Source of the DNA: Vibrio sp. MEBiC08052
GTDB taxonomy: Bacteria > Pseudomonadota > Gammaproteobacteria > Enterobacterales > Vibrionaceae
NCBI RefSeq assembly: GCF_001506075.1
Contig: NZ_KQ947475.1
Span: 1,440,767-1,504,766, forward strand
Length of the DNA stretch: 64,000 nucleotides
Direction: 5' to 3'
The number at the start of each line of letters is the position of its first letter. Position 1 is the first letter of the stretch. The position numbers and the translations under genes were made by a program. The notes below the pieces were generated by a model. The model made no database searches and had not been told where the DNA came from. It worked only from the letters and a program-made list of their open reading frames with translations. Shown here piece after piece: positions 1 to 7,625 of this stretch.

Positions 1-113
1 TACATTGACATCTATCAAAAGGAACTGGGGCGCTTTCGAGGATGCTAATGAAATCGAAGAAAATCATTGCGCACCAAACCTCCATACCCAAAAAACACCC
101 CCCAAAAAACCAA

Positions 114-929
114 CTAATCTATCAAACAATGATTCTCATCGAAAAACGGATAAGGCCCCTCAACCGCATCGATATAACTGATATGGCTGCAAATTCCCTC
201 CGGTTCGAGACGGAACAACTGAATGGCTCCCGGCTCCAGTGAGAAACAAGCGGGCGCTTGGGGATCTAAATCGAGCGTCACGGCATGGCTGTGAGACGGG
301 CCGACCCAGACGGGGATTCGATGCCACGTCGCTACAATCGGGCGATGCACATGGCCGACAACAATCCCGGCCACATGCGGGTGAGATTGTAACACCTCAT
401 ATAATGCCTCACTGTTTTGCAGATTTTGCACATCCATATGCTGTAACCCGACCGTCATCGGTGGGTGGTGCATAAATAGCAAGGCCGGATGGTGTTGTGT
501 TGCCGAGAGTTGTTCATCAAGCCATCGAAGTGACGTTTGACTCAACATGCCATAAGGCTGACCGGGTACGGAGCTATCCAGCCCAATCAGTTGATAGCCG
601 CCGACATGCTCACTGAAGTTACAAAATACCGGTGTGTCAAACGCGAGCCAGCCTTGCAATGCATCACGCAAATGCGTTCTGTTGTCATGGTTACCCGGAA
701 TTACGCGCACCACCGGTTTTAAGCGTTGCAGCTCGGCAACCAGCAGTTGATATTCATCAGGGTGACCAAAATCTGCCAAGTCACCGGTGATGATCACCCG
801 GTCAGGCATCGGCTTGAGCCGGTTGATATGATTAATCGCATGCCGCAGGCAACCTAACGTATCGACCTTTTTATACGCCAGTTTGCCTGACTGCTTAATA
901 TGTAAATCGGTTAACTGTGCGATTAACAT
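114..929 (-). CDS. Calcineurin-like metallophosphoesterase (CpdA/class III cyclic nucleotide phosphodiesterase-like)
   Basis: A 271-residue cytoplasmic phosphoesterase with no signal peptide. The full dimetal signature is visible: D8-x-H10, GD at 49-50, GNHD at 79-82, the HH pair at 154-155 and GHVH at 192-195. This is the arrangement of CpdA-type cyclic nucleotide phosphodiesterases and related phosphodiester hydrolases. It is the last gene of a leftward ABC-importer operon, and its start overlaps the stop of the ATPase gene by 7 bases, so translation is probably coupled. The position suggests it hydrolyses a phosphodiester or phosphorylated compound brought in by the importer, but that is inference. 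A housekeeping cAMP phosphodiesterase role is less likely given the operon context. Confidence 0.85.
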   Translation of the reverse strand: MLIAQLTDLHIKQSGKLAYKKVDTLGCLRHAINHINRLKPMPDRVIITGDLADFGHPDEYQLLVAELQRLKPVVRVIPGNHDNRTHLRDALQGWLAFDTPVFCNFSEHVGGYQLIGLDSSVPGQPYGMLSQTSLRWLDEQLSATQHHPALLFMHHPPMTVGLQHMDVQNLQNSEALYEVLQSHPHVAGIVVGHVHRPIVATWHRIPVWVGPSHSHAVTLDLDPQAPACFSLEPGAIQLFRLEPEGICSHISYIDAVEGPYPFFDENHCLID

Positions 930-2026
930 TCACGGTCTCCAATAAAAACCAAGCGCTCAGGCGCAATGGATAAGTAAACGGATTGCTGCGGCTGATAATG
1001 ACGACGGGCAAAACAGTCGATCATCAGCAGCTCATCAAGGCTGGCAATTTTGACCTGTACACGGGTGCGATCCCCTAAGAAGGTCCTGTTTTGCACTTCA
1101 GCGAGGAGGGTATTGTCTGTTGCTGCATCAAGAATTTGGATATCCTCCGGGCGTACCATCGCGGTGGCCGGTTGCCCCTCACCGAGTTGCGCGCAGTGCG
1201 ATTCGCTCAAGCGTAGCTGTTGTGTCTGTCCTTGGCCGGAGACATCGCCGAGGATGAAAATATTGCCCTCACGCTTGCCATGAAAGCAGTTGATCTGACC
1301 GATAAAGTCCGCCACAAAGTGATTGTTCGGTGTCAGGTAAATCTCTTCCGCACTGCCGATTTGAGCAATTTCACCGTGATCAAGTACGGCAATCCGATCG
1401 CCCATCACCATCGCTTCTTCCTGATCATGGGTGACATAAATCGCCGTGATACCTAACCGTTTAAGCATCTGGTGAATGTCAATCCGCAGCCGCTGTTTGA
1501 GACGGGCGTCTAAGGCGGAAAGGGGTTCATCAAGCAATAACACCTCCGGCTCAGTGATAATCGCCCGTGCCAGTGCCACGCGCTGGCGTTGTCCGCCGGA
1601 GAGCTGGTTGATATCACGCTCTGCATACGGTTCGAGATCGAACATGGTCAGCATTTCCGCAACTTTGGCCTGTCGCTGCGCTTTGCTTTCACCGCGAACC
1701 CGCAAGCCATAGCCGATGTTGTCACGGACATTCATATTGGGAAACAGCGCATAAGACTGAAACACCATCCCGACCTGACGGTGCTCGATGGGTTGGTGGG
1801 TAACATCCCGCTCGCCAAAATGAATGGTGCCGCCGGGGTCGGCAAACTCTAATCCGGCAATCAGGCGCAGGGTGGTGGTTTTTCCGCAGCCGGAGGGGCC
1901 GAGCAGCACTAAAATTTCACCGGCTTCGACGTGTAAATCAAGAGGCTTGAGAGCCAATGTGCCATCAGCAAAGGTCTTCTGAACCTGCTTCAAAGTTATC
2001 GCAACACTGGATTTCGCTATATTCAT
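923..2026 (-). CDS. ABC importer ATP-binding subunit (PotA/FbpC/phosphonate-type)
   Basis: A 367-residue nucleotide-binding subunit. Walker A lies at 43-51 (GPSGCGKTT), the Q-loop at 86-90, the LSGGQRQ signature at 141-147, Walker B LLLDEP at 162-167 and the H-loop His at 199. A C-terminal TOBE-like regulatory region follows from about residue 240. Subunits of this size and layout energise iron, polyamine, phosphonate and sugar-phosphate importers. It lies between the permease gene (28-base gap) and the phosphoesterase gene (overlap). The family is sure; the substrate is not. Confidence 0.93.
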   Translation of the reverse strand: MNIAKSSVAITLKQVQKTFADGTLALKPLDLHVEAGEILVLLGPSGCGKTTTLRLIAGLEFADPGGTIHFGERDVTHQPIEHRQVGMVFQSYALFPNMNVRDNIGYGLRVRGESKAQRQAKVAEMLTMFDLEPYAERDINQLSGGQRQRVALARAIITEPEVLLLDEPLSALDARLKQRLRIDIHQMLKRLGITAIYVTHDQEEAMVMGDRIAVLDHGEIAQIGSAEEIYLTPNNHFVADFIGQINCFHGKREGNIFILGDVSGQGQTQQLRLSESHCAQLGEGQPATAMVRPEDIQILDAATDNTLLAEVQNRTFLGDRTRVQVKIASLDELLMIDCFARRHYQPQQSVYLSIAPERLVFIGDREC

Positions 2027-2054
2027 ATCAATATCACTTTCATGCAGCTGTCGG

Positions 2055-2840
2055 TTAACGACGCTGAGTTTTTCGGTTAAACAGTTGAGCCAGAATCAGC
2101 AGCGGCAGAATCAGACCCAAAAATATCAGGGTATAGGCAGAACTCACTTCAAGGCGCATCGACGCGTAAGCATCGGCCAGCCCGACCGGCAGCGTTTTGG
2201 TGAGTGGGGTATGCAGCATCCAAGTCAGATTAAACTCACCGACAGAGAGGGTCAGCGTCATCAGCACGCCACTGATAATGCCGGTCATACAGTTGGGCAC
2301 GATGATATGCATAAACCGTTGCGTGAAGCTGGCACCGAGGCTGGCCGCGCCTTCTTCCAGCACGCGAAAGTTGATGCTGGAGAGAATCGCCAGCACCGCC
2401 TTGACCATAAACGGCAAAGTAAAAATGACATGCCCGACTAAAATGAACAGCCAACTGGCGCGAAAGTCGTGAAAGCCGCCGTAGACTGAAATCAGCCCCA
2501 GTGCGATCGCCATGCCCGGTATGGCAATGGGTAAGGTCAGGCATTCTTCAAACCACAGCGAAAAACGGGTGCGGTAGCGCGCCAGATAGTAGGCGCAAGG
2601 CACACCGACCATCACGTTAATCGCGGTGGTGACTAATGCAATTTGTAACGTCAGCCAGACCGTATCGGCATACATTGACCAGACTTGTTCAACCCACTGT
2701 AAGGTGAGGCCGCTTTTCAGGCCGACGAAATAGTTCTGGGTTAAACCGGCCATGACCGACATCACCACAGGAATAATCAAAAATGCACACACCAGCAGGG
2801 TGAAGACCAGTTGTGCGTAGAAGTAACGATTCTTTTCCAT
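2055..2840 (-). CDS. ABC importer permease (PhnV/PotC/FbpB-like)
   Basis: A 261-residue inner-membrane permease with about six hydrophobic segments; the first spans roughly residues 10-32. The EAA-type coupling loop (EEGAASLGASFTQRF) sits near residue 165 and would contact the ATPase. Only 3 bases separate it from the upstream permease gene, so the two form the transmembrane heterodimer of one importer. Automated annotations often name such proteins 2-aminoethylphosphonate permease, but the sequence does not settle the substrate. Confidence 0.9.
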   Translation of the reverse strand: MEKNRYFYAQLVFTLLVCAFLIIPVVMSVMAGLTQNYFVGLKSGLTLQWVEQVWSMYADTVWLTLQIALVTTAINVMVGVPCAYYLARYRTRFSLWFEECLTLPIAIPGMAIALGLISVYGGFHDFRASWLFILVGHVIFTLPFMVKAVLAILSSINFRVLEEGAASLGASFTQRFMHIIVPNCMTGIISGVLMTLTLSVGEFNLTWMLHTPLTKTLPVGLADAYASMRLEVSSAYTLIFLGLILPLLILAQLFNRKTQRR

Positions 2841-2843
2841 GAG

Positions 2844-3659
2844 TTAGCCTCCCATATTCAGGGATGTTGCCCCTTTGAGCCGCGCCAGTGCGAGGCATAG
2901 CCAAGTTACGGCACCCAAGATCAGGCTTAATGCCGCAGCCATAGCAAAATTGGCGTTCAGGGTAAACTCGGTATAAATGGTCATCGGCAGTACGTTGATG
3001 TCGGTTGCCAGCGAAAAGGCGGTGCCGAATGCGCCCATTGAGGTGGCAAAACAGAGCGAGCCGGAGGAAATCAGGCCGGGGGTTAACGCCGGCAGGGTGA
3101 TGTCCCGCAGGATCTGCCAGCGGCTGGCCCCCAGTGATCGCCCGGCTTCGACTAAGTTGTGATCGAGTTTTTCGGCGGCTCCCATCACGGTCAGCACCAC
3201 ACGCGGAATCGAGAAATAGAGGTAACCGAGAAACAGCCCGGCCATGGTATAAGCAAACACCCAACGCTCACCAACCAGCGCGAGACTCGCCTGAGCGACC
3301 ATACCTTGGCGACCGGCCAGCATGATGACGAAGAAACCAATCACCACCCCCGGAAATGCCAGCGGGAAACTCAGCATCGCAATCAGGAGCGATTTCCCCC
3401 GGAACTGATAACGGGTGAGAAACAGCCCGGAAATGGTGGCAATCACCAGACTGACCAAGGTCACGAGACCCGACAGCACCACGGTTGACAGCAGGCTGCG
3501 GTAGTACGTCGGTTGGGTAAAGATGGACCAGTAAGGTTGGCCGGTGCTATCGGCGAGCGATAGCCAGATCAGTTTGCCGACGGGCAGAAGGAAAAAGGTC
3601 AGGCTGATCATCAATGCCGGGAGCAGCAACATCAGCCGTGAAAAATCGTGTTTCATCAT
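2844..3659 (-). CDS. ABC importer permease (PhnU/PotB-like)
   Basis: Second permease of the importer, about 271 residues from the MMKHDF start at 3659. The reading frame stays open up to an ATG at 3710, which would overlap the binding-protein gene by 14 bases. The extra 17 residues are polar and glycine-rich and do not look like a permease N-terminus; neither start has a strong ribosome site. The first membrane segment follows the MMKHDF start at once. An EAA-type loop (EAGRSLGASRWQIL) is present in the second half. It pairs with the permease encoded 3 bases downstream. Confidence 0.88.
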   Translation of the reverse strand: MMKHDFSRLMLLLPALMISLTFFLLPVGKLIWLSLADSTGQPYWSIFTQPTYYRSLLSTVVLSGLVTLVSLVIATISGLFLTRYQFRGKSLLIAMLSFPLAFPGVVIGFFVIMLAGRQGMVAQASLALVGERWVFAYTMAGLFLGYLYFSIPRVVLTVMGAAEKLDHNLVEAGRSLGASRWQILRDITLPALTPGLISSGSLCFATSMGAFGTAFSLATDINVLPMTIYTEFTLNANFAMAAALSLILGAVTWLCLALARLKGATSLNMGG

Positions 3660-3696
3660 AAAATGAAGGGTGGCGTTACCACCACCCAGCCTGTGA

Positions 3697-4701
3697 TTAT
3701 TGAACTTCATTCAGATAACGCTGTGCGAAAGCGTTTTGTGCCTGTGACATCTTGGCAAAATCGACTGCTTGTGCCCGTTGATAGTCGGTATCCGGCAGGA
3801 ACTTCGCGCGAGTTTTAGCGCTCATCGCCGAAGGGATGATCGGGCGCAGATAGGCATCGGCCCACAACCGCTGACCGGCATCAGAGAGGACGAAGTCGAG
3901 TACTTTGCGGCCATTTTCAGGATGGGGTGAGTTTTTCACTTTGCTCATCACGTAAGGAACCACAATGGTACCTTCTTTCGGAATCACGAACTCAACCGGG
4001 GCTTTATCGTTATATTTGGCTCGATAGGCGTTAAAGTCGTAGTCGAGCAGAATGGGGATCTCGCCTGAAATCACGCGGGCATAAGAGGTTTGCTTCGGCA
4101 CAATCGGATGGTTTTTACGCAGTGCCTGAAAATAGTGAATCGCCGGGGTGAAATCATCCATTGTGCCACCCATCGCCTGATTGACCGCCACGGCACTGGC
4201 ATAACCGACAAATGCACTGGTTGGGTCTAAGTAACCGACCATGCCACGGTATTCCGGTTTGAGCAGATCTTGCCAGGATTGTGGGACCGGCGCGCCATCA
4301 AGGGCAGCTTTGTTGACGAAAAAGCCCAGTGTGCCGGAATGAATCGCAAACCAGTTGCCTTGTGGATCTTTCAGACCCGCCGGAATTTTATTCCAATTGT
4401 GTGGTTTATAAGGTTCAACCACCCCTTTTTGTGCCGCGATAATGCCAAACGAAACCCCGTAGTAAACGACATCAGCGACCGGGTTATCTTTTTCTGCCAC
4501 TAACTGAGACAGGGATTGCCCCGAGTTTTTGTTGTCGATGGGAATATTGATGCCCAATTTATCTTTAATCTGTTTTAACTGACCGCCCCAGTTAGCCCAT
4601 TCAGGGGGGCAGTTATAACAAATGGCATCGGCTGCCTGCGCTGTGCCGGTAACCAAGCCGGTTGCCATCAGCGCTAAGGTGGCAATATGTTTTAATTTCA
4701 T
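3697..4701 (-). CDS. Periplasmic solute-binding protein of the ABC importer (phosphonate/hexose-phosphate/ferric type)
   Basis: A 334-residue binding protein with a clear Sec signal peptide (start MKLKHIATL, cleavage after TAQA near residue 23). I chose the ATG at 4701 because it has an AGGA site 8 bases upstream; an ATG at 4710 would sit on that site. The mature protein is an extracellular solute-binding fold of the PotD/FbpA superfamily. The paired C-terminal tyrosines typical of ferric-ion binders are not seen, which argues for an organic phosphate, phosphonate or similar ligand rather than iron. Two cysteines (CYNC) lie at the start of the mature protein. The ligand is unresolved. Confidence 0.87.
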   Translation of the reverse strand: MKLKHIATLALMATGLVTGTAQAADAICYNCPPEWANWGGQLKQIKDKLGINIPIDNKNSGQSLSQLVAEKDNPVADVVYYGVSFGIIAAQKGVVEPYKPHNWNKIPAGLKDPQGNWFAIHSGTLGFFVNKAALDGAPVPQSWQDLLKPEYRGMVGYLDPTSAFVGYASAVAVNQAMGGTMDDFTPAIHYFQALRKNHPIVPKQTSYARVISGEIPILLDYDFNAYRAKYNDKAPVEFVIPKEGTIVVPYVMSKVKNSPHPENGRKVLDFVLSDAGQRLWADAYLRPIIPSAMSAKTRAKFLPDTDYQRAQAVDFAKMSQAQNAFAQRYLNEVQ

Positions 4702-4706
4702 AACAA

Positions 4707-5735
4707 TCATCCTATTGATTGAATTTGATTCAAGTGAGGTTTATGAACCGGAGCAACTGTCCCTGTAAGACTGAGCTCATAGGGTAGTTCTCGCTGGCGT
4801 GGTAAAACGGTGTGGTGTTTCGAGTTTAAAAGTAAATCCACGGCGAGGTGGCCCATCTGTAAGTGGGGAACCTTCACCGTTGCTAAAGCGGGGTAGGTAA
4901 TTTGTCCGAGTGACATCCCGTCAAATCCCACCACGGAGGTCTGTTCCGGGACGCGTATGCCTGCGTGACGCAGATGGCGGATCAGTTTCAGTGCGATGAG
5001 ATCATTACTGCAAAACCAAGCACTCGGAGCCTGATGTGAGAATGACTGCTTAAGATCGGTGAACGGGGCGTTCGCCATCGGATCGACTTCCAGTAATGTG
5101 AGTAATCGAGCCTGCTGATCCTCAGCAATGCGGGCTTTGAAACCTTCGTAACGGAGTTGGGCCCGGTCAGAACGGTTGAACTGGCCCGCGACCATGCCGA
5201 GTTCCCGATGGCCGAGCTTGAGTAAGTGATCGGCGACATCCCAGCCAGCCTGAAAGTTATTAACGTAAACCGTGGCATCATCGGCGGTGAACTGGTTGTG
5301 CACCAAACTTAGCGGAAAGTTAAACTCTTTCAACAGCGACAAGGCTTGATTGTTTTGCATACTGGCGACGGTCAGAATCACGCCACTGACCCGCTGACGG
5401 ATGAAATCGACCACGGCTTGCTGTTCCCGCGCTTGCTGATATTCGGTATCGATAATAATGGTCGAGTAACCAAAGTGGCGCGCTCTTTCTTGAATGCCGG
5501 CGACGATCTCCGCAAAGACCGGATTGAGTAAGCTGGGGATCAAAACCCCAATCGTCGGGTTGTGGTTGAGTGCCACACGGGTCGATTTCTGTTTCGGGTG
5601 GTAGCCGGTTAAGTGCACGATTTTACCAATTCGCTCACGGGTCTGATGACAGATAAGTCCGGTGCCATTGAAGTAACGCGATATGGTTGCCGGCGATACA
5701 TTGGCCAGTGCTGCAATATCTTTAATATTCATCAT
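4707..5735 (-). CDS. LacI/GalR-family transcriptional repressor
   Basis: About 342 residues: an N-terminal LacI helix-turn-helix (MNIKDIAALANVSPATISRY) followed by a periplasmic-binding-protein-like effector domain. The frame is open to 5771, but GGGAGG lies directly upstream of tandem ATGs at 5735 and 5732, where the DNA-binding helix begins, so I start there. The stop is 5 bases from the binding-protein start, so this is the first gene of the importer operon and probably autoregulatory. A LacI-type regulator suggests a sugar-like or phosphorylated carbohydrate effector. Confidence 0.9.
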   Translation of the reverse strand: MMNIKDIAALANVSPATISRYFNGTGLICHQTRERIGKIVHLTGYHPKQKSTRVALNHNPTIGVLIPSLLNPVFAEIVAGIQERARHFGYSTIIIDTEYQQAREQQAVVDFIRQRVSGVILTVASMQNNQALSLLKEFNFPLSLVHNQFTADDATVYVNNFQAGWDVADHLLKLGHRELGMVAGQFNRSDRAQLRYEGFKARIAEDQQARLLTLLEVDPMANAPFTDLKQSFSHQAPSAWFCSNDLIALKLIRHLRHAGIRVPEQTSVVGFDGMSLGQITYPALATVKVPHLQMGHLAVDLLLNSKHHTVLPRQRELPYELSLTGTVAPVHKPHLNQIQSIG

Positions 5736-5862
5736 TTCCCTCCCGAGTACAGCAGCAAGGTTAGGAATCACAGGTGACGTATTTATGACAGAAAAACCAC
5801 AGAAGGCATCATTTTGGCGGAGTGTTTTTATATTTTCGCTGCATTTTCTCTAAAGATGGCGC

Positions 5863-5882
5863 ATGAAACATTCTCGTTTCAT
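5863..5882 (-). promoter_or_regulatory. Candidate LacI-type operator at the predicted transcription start
   Basis: A perfect inverted repeat with arms ATGAAAC and GTTTCAT separated by 6 bases. It lies just downstream of the predicted -10 box and upstream of the repressor gene, the usual place for an autoregulatory LacI-family operator. Assignment to this repressor is inference. Confidence 0.5.
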
Positions 5883-5888
5883 TCACAA

Positions 5889-5894
5889 TTTATA
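5889..5894 (-). promoter_or_regulatory. Candidate -10 box of the importer operon
   Basis: TATAAA on the minus strand, with no good -35 at 17 bases, as expected for an activator-dependent promoter. A start about 7 bases further on would fall at about 5882. Confidence 0.4.
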
Positions 5895-5937
5895 GCAGAT
5901 ACAGAAAATCATTGTTGAGATAAATGTTATTAATAAT

Positions 5938-5953
5938 TGTGATTTAAATCACT
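5938..5953. promoter_or_regulatory. Candidate CRP binding site
   Basis: TGTGATTTAAATCACT matches the CRP pattern TGTGA-N6-TCACA at 9 of 10 fixed positions. Its centre is about 63 bases upstream of the predicted start at about 5882, close to the usual class I CRP spacing. The TGAT-N4-ATCA core could also suit FNR. It supports cAMP-CRP control of the importer operon. Confidence 0.55.
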
Positions 5954-6114
5954 AATTGTAGGGGGAGAAGGTTCGTCTGGGCAGGATATGGCATGGTTAC
6001 AAGGGCTTTCAACCTGACAGAACCTGCATCAGCCGATACTGTCAGATCGATGTTGTGTCGTACATACAATGATCACCTGAAGTAATGATCACCTAAAACA
6101 AAGATGATACTCGA

Positions 6115-6570
6115 TTAGGATGATGATCCTTGTTGTGTTTTTTTAGTTTGTGGCGCTTTAGACGGTGCGGTTAAACTTTCAGTGGTTTTGGCTCCCTGAA
6201 AATCGACGACTTGTTGCTCCGGGGCCGGTTTAGTGACGCCATTGAAGCGCCCGCCTTGTTCAATGCTGATATCGTCGGTATAGAGTGTGCCATCGACACG
6301 ACCTTTACTTAAGATCTCAATGCGAGTGGCATAGCAGGTGCCTTTGAAACAGCCGTTAATAATGATGTGCTCGGCATAAATTTCACCACTTGCAGAGCCT
6401 GATTCACTGATGATGAGTGTCTTATCCGTGTGGATCTGGCCTTCAATCTTACCATCAACTTGCATATTGCTTTCTACTCTGAACTGGCCATTAATGGCGC
6501 AGCCTTCAGCGATGAGAGTTGTAACTGAGCACTGACTCTTTGCTCGACGTTGTTTATCAAAGATTCCCAT
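6115..6570 (-). CDS. Bactofilin (CcmA/polymer-forming cytoskeletal protein)
   Basis: A 151-residue protein. A short N-terminal segment precedes a right-handed beta-helix bactofilin domain (about residues 18-115) with the repeated hydrophobic/glycine pattern (GKIEGQIHT, GSASGEIYA, GRVDGTLYT), then a low-complexity Ala/Lys/Gln/Ser tail. Bactofilins polymerise without nucleotide into membrane-associated filaments that position cell-wall enzymes. AGGAGG lies 6 bases upstream of the ATG. The first 97 bases overlap the end of the M23 peptidase gene, the common partner of bactofilins, so expression is probably coupled. Confidence 0.93.
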   Translation of the reverse strand: MGIFDKQRRAKSQCSVTTLIAEGCAINGQFRVESNMQVDGKIEGQIHTDKTLIISESGSASGEIYAEHIIINGCFKGTCYATRIEILSKGRVDGTLYTDDISIEQGGRFNGVTKPAPEQQVVDFQGAKTTESLTAPSKAPQTKKTQQGSSS

Positions 6571-7427
6571 CTTACTCCTCCTACTTTTGTAAATATCGTA
6601 TCAAAATTATTAATTCCCCAGTTCACAAAGGGTTTGGGATCTAACGAGCGGCCAACAAAGCGAATTTCATAATGTAGGTGTGGCCCGGTACTCAGTCCCG
6701 AATTTCCGACGTAACCGATGATATCGCCCTTATTGACGAATTCACCCATTTTGACAGCAAATTTATTCATATGAGAATAAGAACTGGAAAAGCCGAATGA
6801 ATGTCTCAATCTTAGGTAATTCCCGGAGCCTTTGACCAGACTGGGACGCACGACTTCGACTACACCATCGGCCGGCGCATAAATCGCCGTGTCTTTTGGC
6901 GCTGAGAAATCCTGACCGCGGTGGAATTCACTTTTTCCGGTTACCGGATTTATGCGGCGGCCATAATCGGAAGACATTCTGGATTTTTCGACCGGGGAGC
7001 CATTCGGGATTTGATTCAGCAAGACCAGACGAACAGAAGAGGTGATTGCTGCGGTATCCAGCCGGGATTCAAGCGTCGCATCGTCCGAGTCATCCACACC
7101 GAGCACTTTTTCCAGATCACTCAGGCGATCTGAGACCGTCTGCATTTTTTCTTCCCGATCAAGCAGCTCACTTTGTAAGCCGACCTTGAGTTTTTTGAGT
7201 GATGCGACATCTTCAGAAAGAGACATCGACTGATTTTCCAGTTCTCGTTGCTTTGATTTGGCAAAATCCACTTCGTTCATCAGGTAATAGATGATACCGG
7301 CAGTACTCACAACGGCTGCCATCAGGATATAACCAGCACTCTTGATACATTTCTGGTACCAACGGCCGACATGGAAGTGACGAGTGCCGTTGATAGAAGA
7401 TACTGATATAACGAGGTTTTCTTTCAT
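6474..7427 (-). CDS. Membrane-anchored M23 (LytM) peptidoglycan endopeptidase
   Basis: 317 residues: a cytoplasmic N-terminus, one membrane segment (about 31-50), a coiled coil (about 52-110) and a C-terminal M23 domain. The zinc and catalytic residues are all present: H169 and D173 (HRGQD), H219 (SYSHM) and H250/H252 (HLH). It should therefore be an active periplasmic endopeptidase cutting peptide crosslinks, unlike degenerate LytM activators. Its 3' end runs 97 bases into the bactofilin gene. The architecture resembles the Csd1-type peptidases that work with the bactofilin CcmA in Helicobacter cell shape, so a morphogenesis role is likely. Confidence 0.93.
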   Translation of the reverse strand: MKENLVISVSSINGTRHFHVGRWYQKCIKSAGYILMAAVVSTAGIIYYLMNEVDFAKSKQRELENQSMSLSEDVASLKKLKVGLQSELLDREEKMQTVSDRLSDLEKVLGVDDSDDATLESRLDTAAITSSVRLVLLNQIPNGSPVEKSRMSSDYGRRINPVTGKSEFHRGQDFSAPKDTAIYAPADGVVEVVRPSLVKGSGNYLRLRHSFGFSSSYSHMNKFAVKMGEFVNKGDIIGYVGNSGLSTGPHLHYEIRFVGRSLDPKPFVNWGINNFDTIFTKVGGVRWESLINNVEQRVSAQLQLSSLKAAPLMASSE

Positions 7428-7554
7428 ACATCATCAGCATTGGTAAATACAATGTCAGGATTCTATCAGTTTTCTGTCAACGATTGAATTTTCATCAGTG
7501 ATCTTGAGTGGAAAACTGCAATATTGTACGTATTTAGCCGAAACCATATGCAGA

Positions 7555-7585
7555 AGCACCGACAGGTATATGGCCTGTCGGTGCT
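7555..7585 (-). terminator. Perfect 12-bp hairpin downstream of the S41 peptidase gene
   Basis: Arms AGCACCGACAGG (7555-7566) and its exact complement (7574-7585) around a 7-base loop. It lies 41 bases past the S41 gene stop. The U-tract is poor on either strand, so termination may be Rho-assisted or the hairpin may protect the transcript end. Confidence 0.55.
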
Positions 7586-7625
7586 GGTCGATTTAAAAAT
7601 AATCGTTTGGCGTTGCCAAAAATTT

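Larger units (their letters stand above)
5736..6114. other. Intergenic region between importer operon and bactofilin gene
   Basis: No gene seen. It contains the operator, -10 and CRP candidates listed separately. Near its right end is an 11-base direct repeat (AATGATCACCT at 6068-6078 and 6084-6094, a 16-base period), just downstream of the bactofilin stop. Confidence 0.6.

Noticed and set aside
42..242. A 66-codon plus-strand frame at the left edge
   Set aside because: Overlaps the end of the phosphoesterase gene, has no ribosome site and no recognisable family.
2689..3264. A 191-codon open frame across two permease genes
   Set aside because: Out of frame with both permeases, rich in Arg/Gly/His and with no membrane segments. 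Shadow frame.
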